Translations under genes and position numbers: made by a program
The notes under the pieces: generated by a model
What the model saw: the letters and a program-made list of their open reading frames with translations, nothing else
Database searches by the model: none
Told to the model about the DNA's origin: nothing
Shown here: piece after piece, positions 47,101-55,710 of the stretch
How the letters are laid out: each line of letters opens with the position of its first letter
Position numbering within the stretch: position 1 is the stretch's first letter
Source of the DNA: Ulvibacterium sp.
Lineage (GTDB): Bacteria; Bacteroidota; Bacteroidia; Flavobacteriales; Flavobacteriaceae
DNA: 64,000 bases
Reading direction: 5' to 3'
NCBI RefSeq assembly: GCF_028285715.1
Contig: NZ_JANQOO010000006.1
Span: 1-64,000, forward strand

Positions 47101-48084
47101 ATGAAAAAAAGTATCGCCATTATTATGGGCGGGTATTCCAGCGAGTATCAAATTTCCCTCAAAAGTGGAAACGTGGTCTATGAGTGTCTGAACAAGGCTA
47201 AATTTGATGCATACCGAATCCATATTTTAAAGGAGAAATGGGTCTACGTTGATGATGCCAAAAATGAGATTTCCGTAAATCGTCATGATTTTTCGGTCAC
47301 TATTAAGAATAGTACCATTCATTTTGACTGTGTTTTTAATGCAATTCATGGTACACCAGGTGAGAATGGTCTTATGCAGGCTTATTTTGAATTATTGGGC
47401 ATTCCCCATACTTCCTGCGGTCACTACCAATCGGCCCTAACTTTTAATAAGCGTGATCTTCTCAGTGTTTTGAAGCCCTACGGTATAAAATCTGCGGCTT
47501 CCTATTATTTGAATTTTGGCGATACCATAGACGAGGATGCCATTATTGAACGGGTATCACTACCCTGCTTCGTAAAAGCAAACCGCGCGGGAAGTAGTTT
47601 TGGTATATCTAAGGTTTACAGGAAAGAAGATCTAAGGCAGGCAATTGAGAAGGCATATAAAGAGGATGATGAAATCCTTATTGAGGCATTCTTGGATGGA
47701 ACCGAAGTTTCCGTAGGTGTAATTACTTACAATGGAAAGACTAAGGTGTTACCTATTACCGAGATAACCACGGAAAATGACTTTTTTGATTATGAGGCCA
47801 AATATGAAGGAAAATCCCAGGAAATTACACCTGCTAGAATATCCGGTGATCAAGAAAAAAAGGTTACGGAATTGGCCAAACGTGCTTATGAGGTTATTAA
47901 GATGAAAGGATTTTCAAGGAGTGAGTTCATTTTTGTGAATAATGAACCCTATATGCTGGAAATGAACACCACACCTGGGCTTACCAAGGAAAGTATTCTG
48001 CCCGAACAAGCACGCGTAGCCGGAATATCCCTTTCTACCCTTTTTGAAAGTGCCATTGACGAGGCTTTACGGGAAAATACCTAA
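47101..48084 (+). CDS. ddl: D-alanine--D-alanine ligase
   Basis: ATP-grasp enzyme that makes D-Ala-D-Ala for peptidoglycan. 327 residues from the ATG at 47101 (MKKSIAIIMGGYSSEYQIS). The longer frame from 46999 adds a non-conserved hydrophobic stretch. Visible motifs are NAIHGTPGENG, KANRAGSSFGISKV, the ATP-grasp Glu region ILIEAFLDGTEVSVGV, and the metal site FIFVNNEPYMLEMNTTPGLT. It is divergent from the PASTA gene and 9 bp upstream of coaD, with which it is probably co-transcribed. Confidence 0.96.
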   Translation: MKKSIAIIMGGYSSEYQISLKSGNVVYECLNKAKFDAYRIHILKEKWVYVDDAKNEISVNRHDFSVTIKNSTIHFDCVFNAIHGTPGENGLMQAYFELLGIPHTSCGHYQSALTFNKRDLLSVLKPYGIKSAASYYLNFGDTIDEDAIIERVSLPCFVKANRAGSSFGISKVYRKEDLRQAIEKAYKEDDEILIEAFLDGTEVSVGVITYNGKTKVLPITEITTENDFFDYEAKYEGKSQEITPARISGDQEKKVTELAKRAYEVIKMKGFSRSEFIFVNNEPYMLEMNTTPGLTKESILPEQARVAGISLSTLFESAIDEALRENT

Positions 48085-48093
48085 CTTTAGGCT

Positions 48094-48549
48094 ATGAGAC
48101 GTGCCATATTTCCGGGGTCTTTTGATCCTCTCACCTTAGGTCACTATGACATCATAAAACGGGGCATTACCCTTTTCGACGAAATAATAATCGCCATCGG
48201 TATCAATGCGGAAAAGCAATATATGTTCACTTTGGAACAAAGAATGCGGTTCATCAAAAAAGCCTTTGAAAAAGAGCCGAAAATAAGAGTGCTTACGTAC
48301 CAAGGGCTTACCGTAGAATTTTGTAAAAAGGTACATGCCGATTTTATCCTAAGAGGCCTTCGTAATCCCGCGGACTTTGAATTTGAGAAGGCCATTGCAC
48401 ACACCAACCGTAAACTGTCGGAAATTGAGACCGTTTTTCTATTAACTTCTTCCGGAAAGTCTTACATAAGTTCTTCCATCGTTCGGGATGTCATTAGACA
48501 CGGAGGGGACTACACTGGCCTAGTGCCCGATTCCGTCAGAATTACGTAG
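48094..48549 (+). CDS. coaD: Phosphopantetheine adenylyltransferase
   Basis: Penultimate step of coenzyme A synthesis: transfers AMP to 4'-phosphopantetheine. 151 residues. The nucleotidyltransferase motif GSFDPLTLGH is at about residues 8-17, the conserved FILRGLRN is near the middle, and ISSSIVRDVIRHGGD is near the end. The length is standard. It follows ddl by 9 bp. The next gene starts after 184 bp of AT-rich DNA in which I see nothing recognisable. Confidence 0.97.
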   Translation: MRRAIFPGSFDPLTLGHYDIIKRGITLFDEIIIAIGINAEKQYMFTLEQRMRFIKKAFEKEPKIRVLTYQGLTVEFCKKVHADFILRGLRNPADFEFEKAIAHTNRKLSEIETVFLLTSSGKSYISSSIVRDVIRHGGDYTGLVPDSVRIT

Positions 48550-48733
48550 TACGCTTCTTACCAGTGACCTAACGTACTTATTCATTTTTTCTGGAACAAG
48601 TACACAATAATTACTAAATATTCATAATTTTAGTAAGAAAATTCCCTATTCTAAAATTTATTTGAAATTTCACCCTATCCAAATATAGGATCACAACGAG
48701 TTTGCGTATGTTCACAACAAACCTTTAGCAAAA

Positions 48734-50623
48734 ATGGAAAATCGTTCTACTTTAGTAAGAAATTACAACTTTATGTTGAGGGGATCCCAAACATTATCCA
48801 GTAATTATTTGATTAAACAACTACCCAAAGCCACTGTTTTTCTAAACAAAAGGCTACAGGTGGTACATGCTTCGGATTCTTGGGTAGACTATTTTCATTT
48901 TAGCAACGATATTGTCCTTGGACAAAATATCTCCGAGCTCTTTGGCGAAATAAGCAAGGACTGGAAAACCGTCATGAACAACTGTTTAAAAGGTAAACCG
49001 TCCAACGTTGGTGTAGAGCGATTTATGGACCATGAAAATAAGGAAAAATGGTTTGAGTGGTCCAATATTCCGTGGTATGACGAGAATGAAAATATTATTG
49101 GCATCATAATCCAAACGGACGATATCACAACCCGATTACAGAATGAAATAAAACTTGAAAAGCTTGAAGTTCTTTTGCGTGAAAAATCGGAAATCGCCAA
49201 AATCGGCAGTTGGGAATATGATATACTCAAGGATGAAATTTCTTGGTCCGACATGACCAAGGCTATTCATGAGGTTCCCATGAACTATGTACCAACCATT
49301 GAAAAGGGAATTGATTTCTATAAACAAGGTTATAGCAGAAATACGATTTCCATGGCTGTCAACAAGGCCATGGAAAATGGTACCTCATGGAACGAAAAAC
49401 TACAGATTATAACGGCCAAGGGTAATGAAAAATGGGTAATAGCAGCTGGAAAACCTATTTTTAAGGATGAGAGGTTAATTGGATTGATTGGTACTCTTCA
49501 AGATGTAAATGACCAGGTTCTTTCCCAAACGAAGACCAAGGAAAATGAACATCTTCTCAAAACTTTAATCGATCATTTGCCCTTAAATGTTTTTATAAAG
49601 GATAAGGAATCCAGAAAAGTGCTGGTAAATAAAGCGGAATGTGATTATTTAGGCGTTAAGGGCCCTGAAGAAGTTTTGGGAAAGACCGATTATGATTTTT
49701 ATGATGAGGAAACAGCAAATACTACCAGGGAAGATGATTTGCATGTTATGAATTCCATGACGCCCATTTTGGGAGAGGAAAGGGGAAGCATAAAAAAGAA
49801 CGGGGATGCCATTACCTTTTTAACCTCCAAGATACCCCTTATAGGGGATGACGGCATAGCCTACGGATTGGTAGGCATCAGTATGGATATCAGCAATCTT
49901 AAGCAAAAGGAGGAGGAACTAAGGGATTTGATCAATGTGACCTCCTTACAAAACAAAAAACTTGTCAATTTTGCTCATATCGTATCACATAATCTAAGGT
50001 CCCACACAGCTAATTTCTCCATGCTATTGGACTTTTTGATTCATGAAAAAGACGAAGAGGAAAAACAGAATATCATCGGAATGTTGATAGACGCATCCGA
50101 TAATCTTCTAGAAACTTTGGAAAACCTTAATGAGGTAGTTGCCATAAGTACCAATACAGATTTGGAAAAGAAACCCATTAATCTTAACGAGAAACTAAAG
50201 ACCGTTCAACAAAATCTCGCAGCATTTTTGTTGAACAACAATGCAAAGATTGTAAATTCCATTTCCGATGATGTGTTCGTAAAAGTAGTGCCCGCATATA
50301 TTGAGAGCATTTTAATGAACTTCATTACGAATGGTGTCAAATACAAAGACCCTGAAAGAGATCCTACAATTACCCTAAGCGCAAGTAGTAATAATGGTTA
50401 TACCATAGTGAGTATTGCGGATAATGGGATGGGTATAGACCTAAAAAAATATGGGGACAAGTTGTTCGGAATGTATAAGACCTTTCATGACAAAAAGGAT
50501 TCAAGAGGTATTGGGCTCTACATTACCAAAAATCAAATAGAGGCCATGAACGGCAAAGTAATGGCATGCAGTGAGGTGGGCAAAGGAACTACGTTTAACA
50601 TCTATTTTAATGAAAAAGATTAA
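48734..50623 (+). CDS. Cytoplasmic PAS-domain sensor histidine kinase
   Basis: 629 residues without transmembrane segments, so a soluble sensor. Three PAS domains are suggested at about 30-130, 145-265 and 275-395; the last has ends typical of PAC (GISMDISNLKQ). A dimerisation domain follows with the phospho-accepting His in FAHIVSHNLRSH (about 415-426). The HATPase domain has an N-box NFITNGVKYKD and G-boxes DNGMGIDLKKYGDKLFGMYK and GIGLYITK. The gene overlaps the response regulator gene by 14 bp, a clear two-component pair. The signal is unknown; PAS domains often sense redox, light or small ligands. Confidence 0.92.
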   Translation: MENRSTLVRNYNFMLRGSQTLSSNYLIKQLPKATVFLNKRLQVVHASDSWVDYFHFSNDIVLGQNISELFGEISKDWKTVMNNCLKGKPSNVGVERFMDHENKEKWFEWSNIPWYDENENIIGIIIQTDDITTRLQNEIKLEKLEVLLREKSEIAKIGSWEYDILKDEISWSDMTKAIHEVPMNYVPTIEKGIDFYKQGYSRNTISMAVNKAMENGTSWNEKLQIITAKGNEKWVIAAGKPIFKDERLIGLIGTLQDVNDQVLSQTKTKENEHLLKTLIDHLPLNVFIKDKESRKVLVNKAECDYLGVKGPEEVLGKTDYDFYDEETANTTREDDLHVMNSMTPILGEERGSIKKNGDAITFLTSKIPLIGDDGIAYGLVGISMDISNLKQKEEELRDLINVTSLQNKKLVNFAHIVSHNLRSHTANFSMLLDFLIHEKDEEEKQNIIGMLIDASDNLLETLENLNEVVAISTNTDLEKKPINLNEKLKTVQQNLAAFLLNNNAKIVNSISDDVFVKVVPAYIESILMNFITNGVKYKDPERDPTITLSASSNNGYTIVSIADNGMGIDLKKYGDKLFGMYKTFHDKKDSRGIGLYITKNQIEAMNGKVMACSEVGKGTTFNIYFNEKD

Positions 50624-51014
50624 CTCTATTTACATCGTTGACGATGATCCCATTACTGTATTCGGCATACGAAAAATGTTGGATTCCATTGCGGTCTGCG
50701 AAAACATCTCCGCTCACGGTAATGGAAAATTGGCCTTGGACGATATCAAAAAGTCCCTTAACAGCGATGGTCAGGTTCCTGAGATAATTTTTTTGGATAT
50801 TAACATGCCGATAATGGACGGATGGCAATTTTTAGAGGAGTTCATTTCCCTTCCTTTAGAAAAAAGAGTGCGAATAAACATTGTAACTTCATCCATAGAC
50901 CCCTTTGATGTAAACAATTGGAATCTGTACAAATCCAGGACAGACCACATCATTACTTTTAATAACAAACCCATAAAACGAAATCATTTAATAGAGATTA
51001 CCAAGGCAGCCTAA
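50610..51014 (+). CDS. Single-domain response regulator
   Basis: 134 residues from the ATG at 50610 (MKKINSIYIVDDDP), consisting of a receiver domain only. The acidic pocket is DDD (residues 11-13) and the phospho-acceptor is Asp63 in FLDINMP. The Ser/Thr switch is in IVTSSID and the conserved Lys in FNNKPIK. No output domain is present, so it acts by protein contact or as a phosphate relay, like CheY or Rcp1-type regulators found next to PAS kinases in this phylum. It overlaps the kinase gene by 14 bp. Confidence 0.93.
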   Translation: MKKINSIYIVDDDPITVFGIRKMLDSIAVCENISAHGNGKLALDDIKKSLNSDGQVPEIIFLDINMPIMDGWQFLEEFISLPLEKRVRINIVTSSIDPFDVNNWNLYKSRTDHIITFNNKPIKRNHLIEITKAA

Positions 51015-51037
51015 TTATGGGAAAGTTACTTTTTCCT

Positions 51038-51045
51038 TAATTTTG
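51038..51045 (+). promoter_or_regulatory. Candidate -7 element of the M14 peptidase gene
   Basis: TAATTTTG fits TAnnTTTG and lies 24 bases before the ATG at 51070. Confidence 0.4.
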
Positions 51046-51069
51046 TGATGGACTTTTTGTTTGTGCCCT

Positions 51070-52827
51070 ATGAGATTTCTTGGTGTATTGTTGCTGATAT
51101 TGGGTCTTATTGCCTGCGAGACCAAAAAGGAAGATGAAAAACCCAAGTTTCCCACCCAATTTGAGCTTTCCAATGGAAAGGAGACGGCAACCTACTTGCA
51201 GGTAGTGGATTTTTATATTCAATTGGCCAAGCAATTTCCTGAAATCAATATCCAAACTATCGGAAAGACTGATAGCGGATATCCCTTGCATATGGTCACT
51301 TATAATCCCGAAGCGACCTTTAATTTTCAAAAAATAGCGGATCACAAGACCATACTTCTCATTAACAATGGTATACATCCCGGAGAAAGTGATGGTATTG
51401 ACGCCACCATGCTTTTGTATCGCGACTTGGTCATCGGGAAGATAAATCCACCGAGCAACACCGTATTGGTCACTATCCCAGTTTATAATATAGGCGGGGC
51501 ATTAAATAGGAACCGAAGCACGCGGGCAAATCAAAATGGGCCCGAATCCTACGGTTTTCGGGGCAACACCTTAAATTATGACTTGAATAGGGATTTCATA
51601 AAGGCGGATACAAAGAATTCAAGAACATTTACGGAAATTTTTCATTTGGTAAGACCCAACGTTTTTATAGACACTCATGTAAGCAACGGCGCGGATTATC
51701 AATATACGCTTTCCCATCTGTTTACGCAGCATAACAAATTAGGTGGGGAATTGGGTGCCTACCTTGATCAGGAAATGTTGCCTGCCTTGGAGAAGTCCCT
51801 AAAATTGGAAAATTGGGATATTACTCCTTATGTAAATGTGTTTAACAAGCCCCCTGAAAAAGGGTTTTCCCAATTTATGGACCATCCCAGATATTCCACG
51901 GGATATACCGCGCTCTGGAACACCCTTGGCCTTATGATAGAAACGCATATGCTTAAACCCTATGCCCAGCGTGTAGCCGGCACCCACGAATTTTTAAAGG
52001 CGATGTTGAAAATTACCGATAAGGACAGCGAGCGAATAAAGCGCCTTGGTGAAAAAGCCCGAACCAGGCATCAAAACTGGAACTACTATCCGATAAAATG
52101 GGCTTTGGACACAACCAAAACCACAATACGGGAGTTCAAAGGATACAAGGCCGACACTCTCCTCAGCGAGGTTACTGGATTTAACAGACTCTCTTACGAT
52201 AAGGAAAAACCTTTCACTGAAAAAATGGAGTATAGAAATCACTATAAACCCATTGATTCGGTAAAAATCCCGGAAGCCTACATCCTAAAAAAAGGATGGA
52301 CCTCTGTGATAGAGCTTTTGGATTTGAACAAAATAAACTACGAAACTTTGCAGAGGGATTCCACGTTAACGGTAGAATCCTATAAGATAAAAGAATACAA
52401 AACTTTGGATTTCGCATATGAGGGGCATTACCTACACTACGATACAAAAATCTCCAAGGATATGGTGAATCTCTTATTCTCGGAGGGAGACCTCGTAATT
52501 CCTATCGACCAGGAAGGTATCCGTTATCTTTTGGAAACCTTGGAGCCCTGTACCGTCGATTCTTTTTTTAATTGGAATTTCTTTGATTCGATACTACAAA
52601 GAAAAGAAGGCTTTTCTCCGTATATTTTTGAGAATATTGCCGCAGAAATGCTAGAAAATGACGATCAGCTTAGGGATGATTTCAATACCAAGAAAAAAAA
52701 TGATTTGGAGTTTGCGGATGACTGGTACGCCCAATTGGATTGGTTGTACCAAAAATCAAAGTTTTATGAGCCTTCCCATATGCAATATCCAGTTTACCGA
52801 ATTGCTTCCGGCAAAGACGTTCCTTGA
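51070..52827 (+). CDS. M14 family zinc carboxypeptidase lipoprotein
   Basis: 585 residues from the ATG at 51070. A lipoprotein signal peptide (RFLGVLLLILGLIAC, Cys16) places it on the cell envelope. The N-terminal half is an M14 carboxypeptidase domain. HPGESDGIDA carries the first His and Glu zinc ligands (about residues 101-110), and FIDTHVSNGADYQ carries the second His. A later LMIETH segment could hold the catalytic Glu. The C-terminal 200 residues form a less conserved domain. It probably trims peptides outside the cell; specificity unknown. The gene ends 1 bp from the convergent NUDIX gene, with no terminator visible between. Confidence 0.9.
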   Translation: MRFLGVLLLILGLIACETKKEDEKPKFPTQFELSNGKETATYLQVVDFYIQLAKQFPEINIQTIGKTDSGYPLHMVTYNPEATFNFQKIADHKTILLINNGIHPGESDGIDATMLLYRDLVIGKINPPSNTVLVTIPVYNIGGALNRNRSTRANQNGPESYGFRGNTLNYDLNRDFIKADTKNSRTFTEIFHLVRPNVFIDTHVSNGADYQYTLSHLFTQHNKLGGELGAYLDQEMLPALEKSLKLENWDITPYVNVFNKPPEKGFSQFMDHPRYSTGYTALWNTLGLMIETHMLKPYAQRVAGTHEFLKAMLKITDKDSERIKRLGEKARTRHQNWNYYPIKWALDTTKTTIREFKGYKADTLLSEVTGFNRLSYDKEKPFTEKMEYRNHYKPIDSVKIPEAYILKKGWTSVIELLDLNKINYETLQRDSTLTVESYKIKEYKTLDFAYEGHYLHYDTKISKDMVNLLFSEGDLVIPIDQEGIRYLLETLEPCTVDSFFNWNFFDSILQRKEGFSPYIFENIAAEMLENDDQLRDDFNTKKKNDLEFADDWYAQLDWLYQKSKFYEPSHMQYPVYRIASGKDVP

Positions 52828-52828
52828 T

Positions 52829-53416
52829 CTATTCCCCGAAGAGTATTTTTATATTGGTATATGAGTTTTGTAAGGCTTTTTGGATTTTTTTAGGGCCTTT
52901 CCATTTTACTTTTTCTATGCCTTCATTCTTTTGCCCTTTTAGTTTGCCCTCATAACTGGTACGCATTGCATACCAATGTACTTCCTTTAATCTATATTTT
53001 CCATTTCTTTTAAAAACATGGTAGGTAATCTGTAATTTGTTTTCGATTTTTAACCCCTTCACACCGGTTTCCTCCTCTACCTCGCGTAATGCACATTCCT
53101 CCAAGCTTTCACTTTTTTCCAACTTCCCTTTGGGCAAATCCCACTTATCGTTTCTGTAGATAAAAAGTACCTTTCCTTTCTTGTTGGTCACTACGCCTCC
53201 AGCAGCAATTTCCAGTTGAATCTGCTTACAGAACTTTTTTAGGATTTCTTCATGGTTGGGGTGATAGATATAGGCCTCTTCCAACCTTTTCTTGGCCAAT
53301 GCATCAATAGCTTCCTGTATAGCTTCTGCGTTTAAGGGGAAATATTTACTGTTCGCTATTTCAGAAAGTTTGTTGGTTAAAATAAGAGGTGCCTCTTTAA
53401 CGAAAACTTTATACAT
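52829..53416 (-). CDS. NUDIX hydrolase
   Basis: 195 residues if started at 53416 (MYKVFVKEAPLIL); the ATG at 53425 would overlap pyrE's start by 2 bp. The N-terminal 65 residues form an unassigned domain. A NUDIX domain follows with a complete box GKLEKSESLEECALREVEEETGV (consensus Gx5Ex7REUxEExGU, about 120-142), so it should cleave a nucleoside diphosphate linked to another group. The substrate is unknown. It is divergent from pyrE with almost no space between the starts. Confidence 0.9.
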   Translation of the reverse strand: MYKVFVKEAPLILTNKLSEIANSKYFPLNAEAIQEAIDALAKKRLEEAYIYHPNHEEILKKFCKQIQLEIAAGGVVTNKKGKVLFIYRNDKWDLPKGKLEKSESLEECALREVEEETGVKGLKIENKLQITYHVFKRNGKYRLKEVHWYAMRTSYEGKLKGQKNEGIEKVKWKGPKKIQKALQNSYTNIKILFGE

Positions 53417-53419
53417 TTG
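53412..53419 (+). promoter_or_regulatory. Candidate -7 element of pyrE, near-leaderless
   Basis: TACATTTG fits TAnnTTTG and ends 4 bases before the pyrE ATG (53424). It lies over the start codon region of the divergent NUDIX gene. No good -33 element is seen. Confidence 0.4.
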
Positions 53420-53423
53420 CTCC

Positions 53424-54065
53424 ATGATTTTGGACAAAAACACCGCCAAAAAAACAGCAGAGCTTCTGTTACAAATTAATGCAATAAAGTTGAGACCGGA
53501 AAATCCTTTTACATGGGCCTCCGGGTGGAAATCCCCTATTTATTGTGATAACAGAATTATACTTTCCTACCCCATAATACGAAATTATGTTAGGGAGGAA
53601 ATGGCCAAACAATTGGAATCCCTTTACGGTAAGCCAGACATAATTGCAGGGGTAGCTACCGGGGCTATTGGCATTGGAATGCTGGTTGCCGATTATTTAG
53701 GGCTCCCCTTTATTTATGTTAGACCGGAACCCAAAGCCCATGGAAGAAAGAACCAGATTGAAGGTAAATTGGAAGCCCATCAGAATTTGGTTGTAGTGGA
53801 AGATCTTATCAGCACGGGAAAAAGTAGTTTAAACGCTGTAAATGCACTCACTGACGAAGGTTCAAACGTAAAGGGAATGTTGGGAATTTTCAACTATGGT
53901 TTCGATGTGGCCAAGGAAAATTTTGAGAAAAGGGATATTGAATTGCATACGCTCGGGGATTACGACCATCTCATTGAGAAGGCTTCGGAAACCGGATACA
54001 TCAAAGAGGAACAGTTGAACACATTGTTAGAATGGCGAAAAAGTCCTTCTACATGGAACTTATAA
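53424..54065 (+). CDS. pyrE: Orotate phosphoribosyltransferase
   Basis: Makes orotidine 5'-phosphate from orotate and PRPP in pyrimidine synthesis. 213 residues from the ATG at 53424 (MILDKNTAKKTAELL). The PRPP loop VVVEDLISTGKSS (about 112-124) and the segment FTWASGWKSPIYCDNR are conserved, as is the KAHGRKNQIEG flexible loop. The longer frame upstream runs antisense through the NUDIX gene and is rejected. It is followed by an SRPBCC gene after 3 bp. Confidence 0.97.
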   Translation: MILDKNTAKKTAELLLQINAIKLRPENPFTWASGWKSPIYCDNRIILSYPIIRNYVREEMAKQLESLYGKPDIIAGVATGAIGIGMLVADYLGLPFIYVRPEPKAHGRKNQIEGKLEAHQNLVVVEDLISTGKSSLNAVNALTDEGSNVKGMLGIFNYGFDVAKENFEKRDIELHTLGDYDHLIEKASETGYIKEEQLNTLLEWRKSPSTWNL

Positions 54066-54068
54066 GGA

Positions 54069-54467
54069 ATGTACATAGAAACGCCTAAAAAGAGTATTTC
54101 AAAAAACCAAGAGCAGGTTTTCGATTTTCTTAGTGAACTTAAGAATTTTGAAAAATTGATGCCCAATAGCACTGACAAATTTGAACTTATCAATGAAGAC
54201 CGATTCCTGTTCGCCTTAAAGGGCATGCCCGAAATTGTGTTGCAACGAAAGGAACAATTCCCACATAACAAAATTGTTTTAGGAGCCGCAAGCGAAAAAC
54301 TACCTTTTACGCTCACGGCCGATATCTTGGCCATAACTGATGGAGAAACCCAGGTAGCATTAAGTTTTCAAGGGGAATTCAATGCCATGATGGCCATGAT
54401 GATAAAGCAACCCATCACCAATTTTATGGATACCTTGTTGGAAAACTTGGCTAAAACCCTAGTATAG
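54069..54467 (+). CDS. SRPBCC / START-like protein
   Basis: 132-residue cytoplasmic protein with the pattern of the SRPBCC (START-like, ligand-binding) fold. It has an N-terminal strand (IETPKKSISKNQEQVFDFLSELKNFEKLMP), central strands and a long C-terminal helix (MIKQPITNFMDTLLENLAKTLV). Its place directly after pyrE (3 bp) is one I have seen in other Flavobacteriia. The ligand and role are unknown. The 3' end overlaps the convergent birA gene by 9 bp. Confidence 0.75.
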   Translation: MYIETPKKSISKNQEQVFDFLSELKNFEKLMPNSTDKFELINEDRFLFALKGMPEIVLQRKEQFPHNKIVLGAASEKLPFTLTADILAITDGETQVALSFQGEFNAMMAMMIKQPITNFMDTLLENLAKTLV

Positions 54468-55190
54468 CTGGGTTATTTCCTTAAAAGCGAATTCTTTTTT
54501 TACATTATCCTCAAGCGCAATAATCAGTTTACCTTCGGTAGAGACACCGCGAATAAATCCCATAAATCTATTCCCATTGGTATCCTTAAATGTCGCTGGT
54601 CTGTCCTTTAAAAACAATATCTCCAAATAGGCTTCCCATAATTTTTCACTTCCACTTTCTTGGAAATCCTTAAAAACAGACTTTAAACTTTTCAATAATT
54701 CACTTAGAAGCTCATCCAGGTCAAATGTTTTGCCCAACAACAATTTCAACGAGGAAGCTTTGGGAACATTATGGAAAATCGTCTGGTTGGCATTAAGCCC
54801 AATACCAATGATAGAGGCTTTTATCGTATTACCCATTACGATATTCTCGATAAGAATGCCACAAATTTTGGAAGTACCTGACAGAATGTCGTTAGGCCAT
54901 TTGACCTTTAAATCAGGAACATGAAGGTTATTCAAACAATTGAATAGGGCAAGTGATACTATGATGTTCAACAAAAAGGGATTATCTGCAGGAAGGTCGT
55001 TGTTTTCTTTTAAAACACTAAATGTTAGGTTCTTACCCTCTTCCGATATCCACTGCTCACCCCTTTGTCCTCTACCCTGAAACTGTTTCTTGGCAACGAC
55101 TACCGTGAAGTCCTCGGAGGTTTTGGAAGCAATAAGTTTTTTTAGGTACGCATTGGTAGAGTCTATGGCATCAAGTTTGATTATTGGCAT
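54459..55190 (-). CDS. birA: Biotin--[acetyl-CoA-carboxylase] ligase, monofunctional
   Basis: Attaches biotin to carboxylase carrier proteins. 243 residues, catalytic domain only. The N-terminal DNA-binding domain of bifunctional BirA is missing, so it should not regulate transcription. Motifs are the biotinyl-AMP loop GRGQRGEQW, KWPNDIL and KICGILIENI, then a small C-terminal SH3-like domain. It overlaps the SRPBCC gene tail-to-tail by 9 bp and is divergent from rsfS. Confidence 0.94.
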   Translation of the reverse strand: MPIIKLDAIDSTNAYLKKLIASKTSEDFTVVVAKKQFQGRGQRGEQWISEEGKNLTFSVLKENNDLPADNPFLLNIIVSLALFNCLNNLHVPDLKVKWPNDILSGTSKICGILIENIVMGNTIKASIIGIGLNANQTIFHNVPKASSLKLLLGKTFDLDELLSELLKSLKSVFKDFQESGSEKLWEAYLEILFLKDRPATFKDTNGNRFMGFIRGVSTEGKLIIALEDNVKKEFAFKEITQLY

Positions 55191-55257
55191 GGGGCAACCT
55201 TTAGATTCTATCTTTAATCAATTGTTAAAAACTAGAGGTAAAAGAACAAAAAAATAA

Positions 55258-55265
55258 TAACTTTG
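55258..55265 (+). promoter_or_regulatory. Candidate -7 element of the rsfS-ftsH operon
   Basis: TAACTTTG fits TAnnTTTG and lies 19 bases before the rsfS ATG (55285). Confidence 0.45.
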
Positions 55266-55284
55266 CTTAAACTAAAATTTTTGA

Positions 55285-55671
55285 ATGCAGAAAAGGAAAG
55301 CTAGCGCAGACGAGTTAATCGCACTAATTTTACAGGGAATTGATGAAGTAAAGGGAAACGATGTAAGCTTGCTTGACTTAAGGGAAATTGAAAATACTGT
55401 TTGTGACTACTTTATAATTTGCAGTGGTACTTCCAACACCCACGTTAATGCTATCACCGGATCTATCCAAAAAACAGTTAGCAAAGCAATTAAGGACAGG
55501 CCTTGGCACGTAGAGGGCGAAGATAATGCCGAGTGGGTTCTAATGGATTACGTCAATGTCGTAGTCCATGTCTTCCAGAAGCATGCACGGGAATTCTATG
55601 ATATTGAAGGTCTTTGGGGCGATGCCAAGTTCACCGAAATCGAAAGTAGCATAAACCAAGCCTTGAAATAA
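55285..55671 (+). CDS. rsfS: Ribosomal silencing factor RsfS
   Basis: Binds ribosomal protein L14 and blocks joining of the two subunits when nutrients are short. 128 residues with the DUF143/Iojap motifs VSLLDLREIENTVCDYFIICSGTSNTHVNAI (about 26-56), PWHVEGEDNAEWVLMDYVNVVVHVF and AREFYDIEGLWGDAKF. It is divergent from birA and 39 bp upstream of ftsH, the first gene of a conserved six-gene unit. Confidence 0.95.
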   Translation: MQKRKASADELIALILQGIDEVKGNDVSLLDLREIENTVCDYFIICSGTSNTHVNAITGSIQKTVSKAIKDRPWHVEGEDNAEWVLMDYVNVVVHVFQKHAREFYDIEGLWGDAKFTEIESSINQALK

Positions 55672-55710
55672 TCCCTTAGGATTACCAAAAAAAGGGCAAA
55701 AAATAAAATA

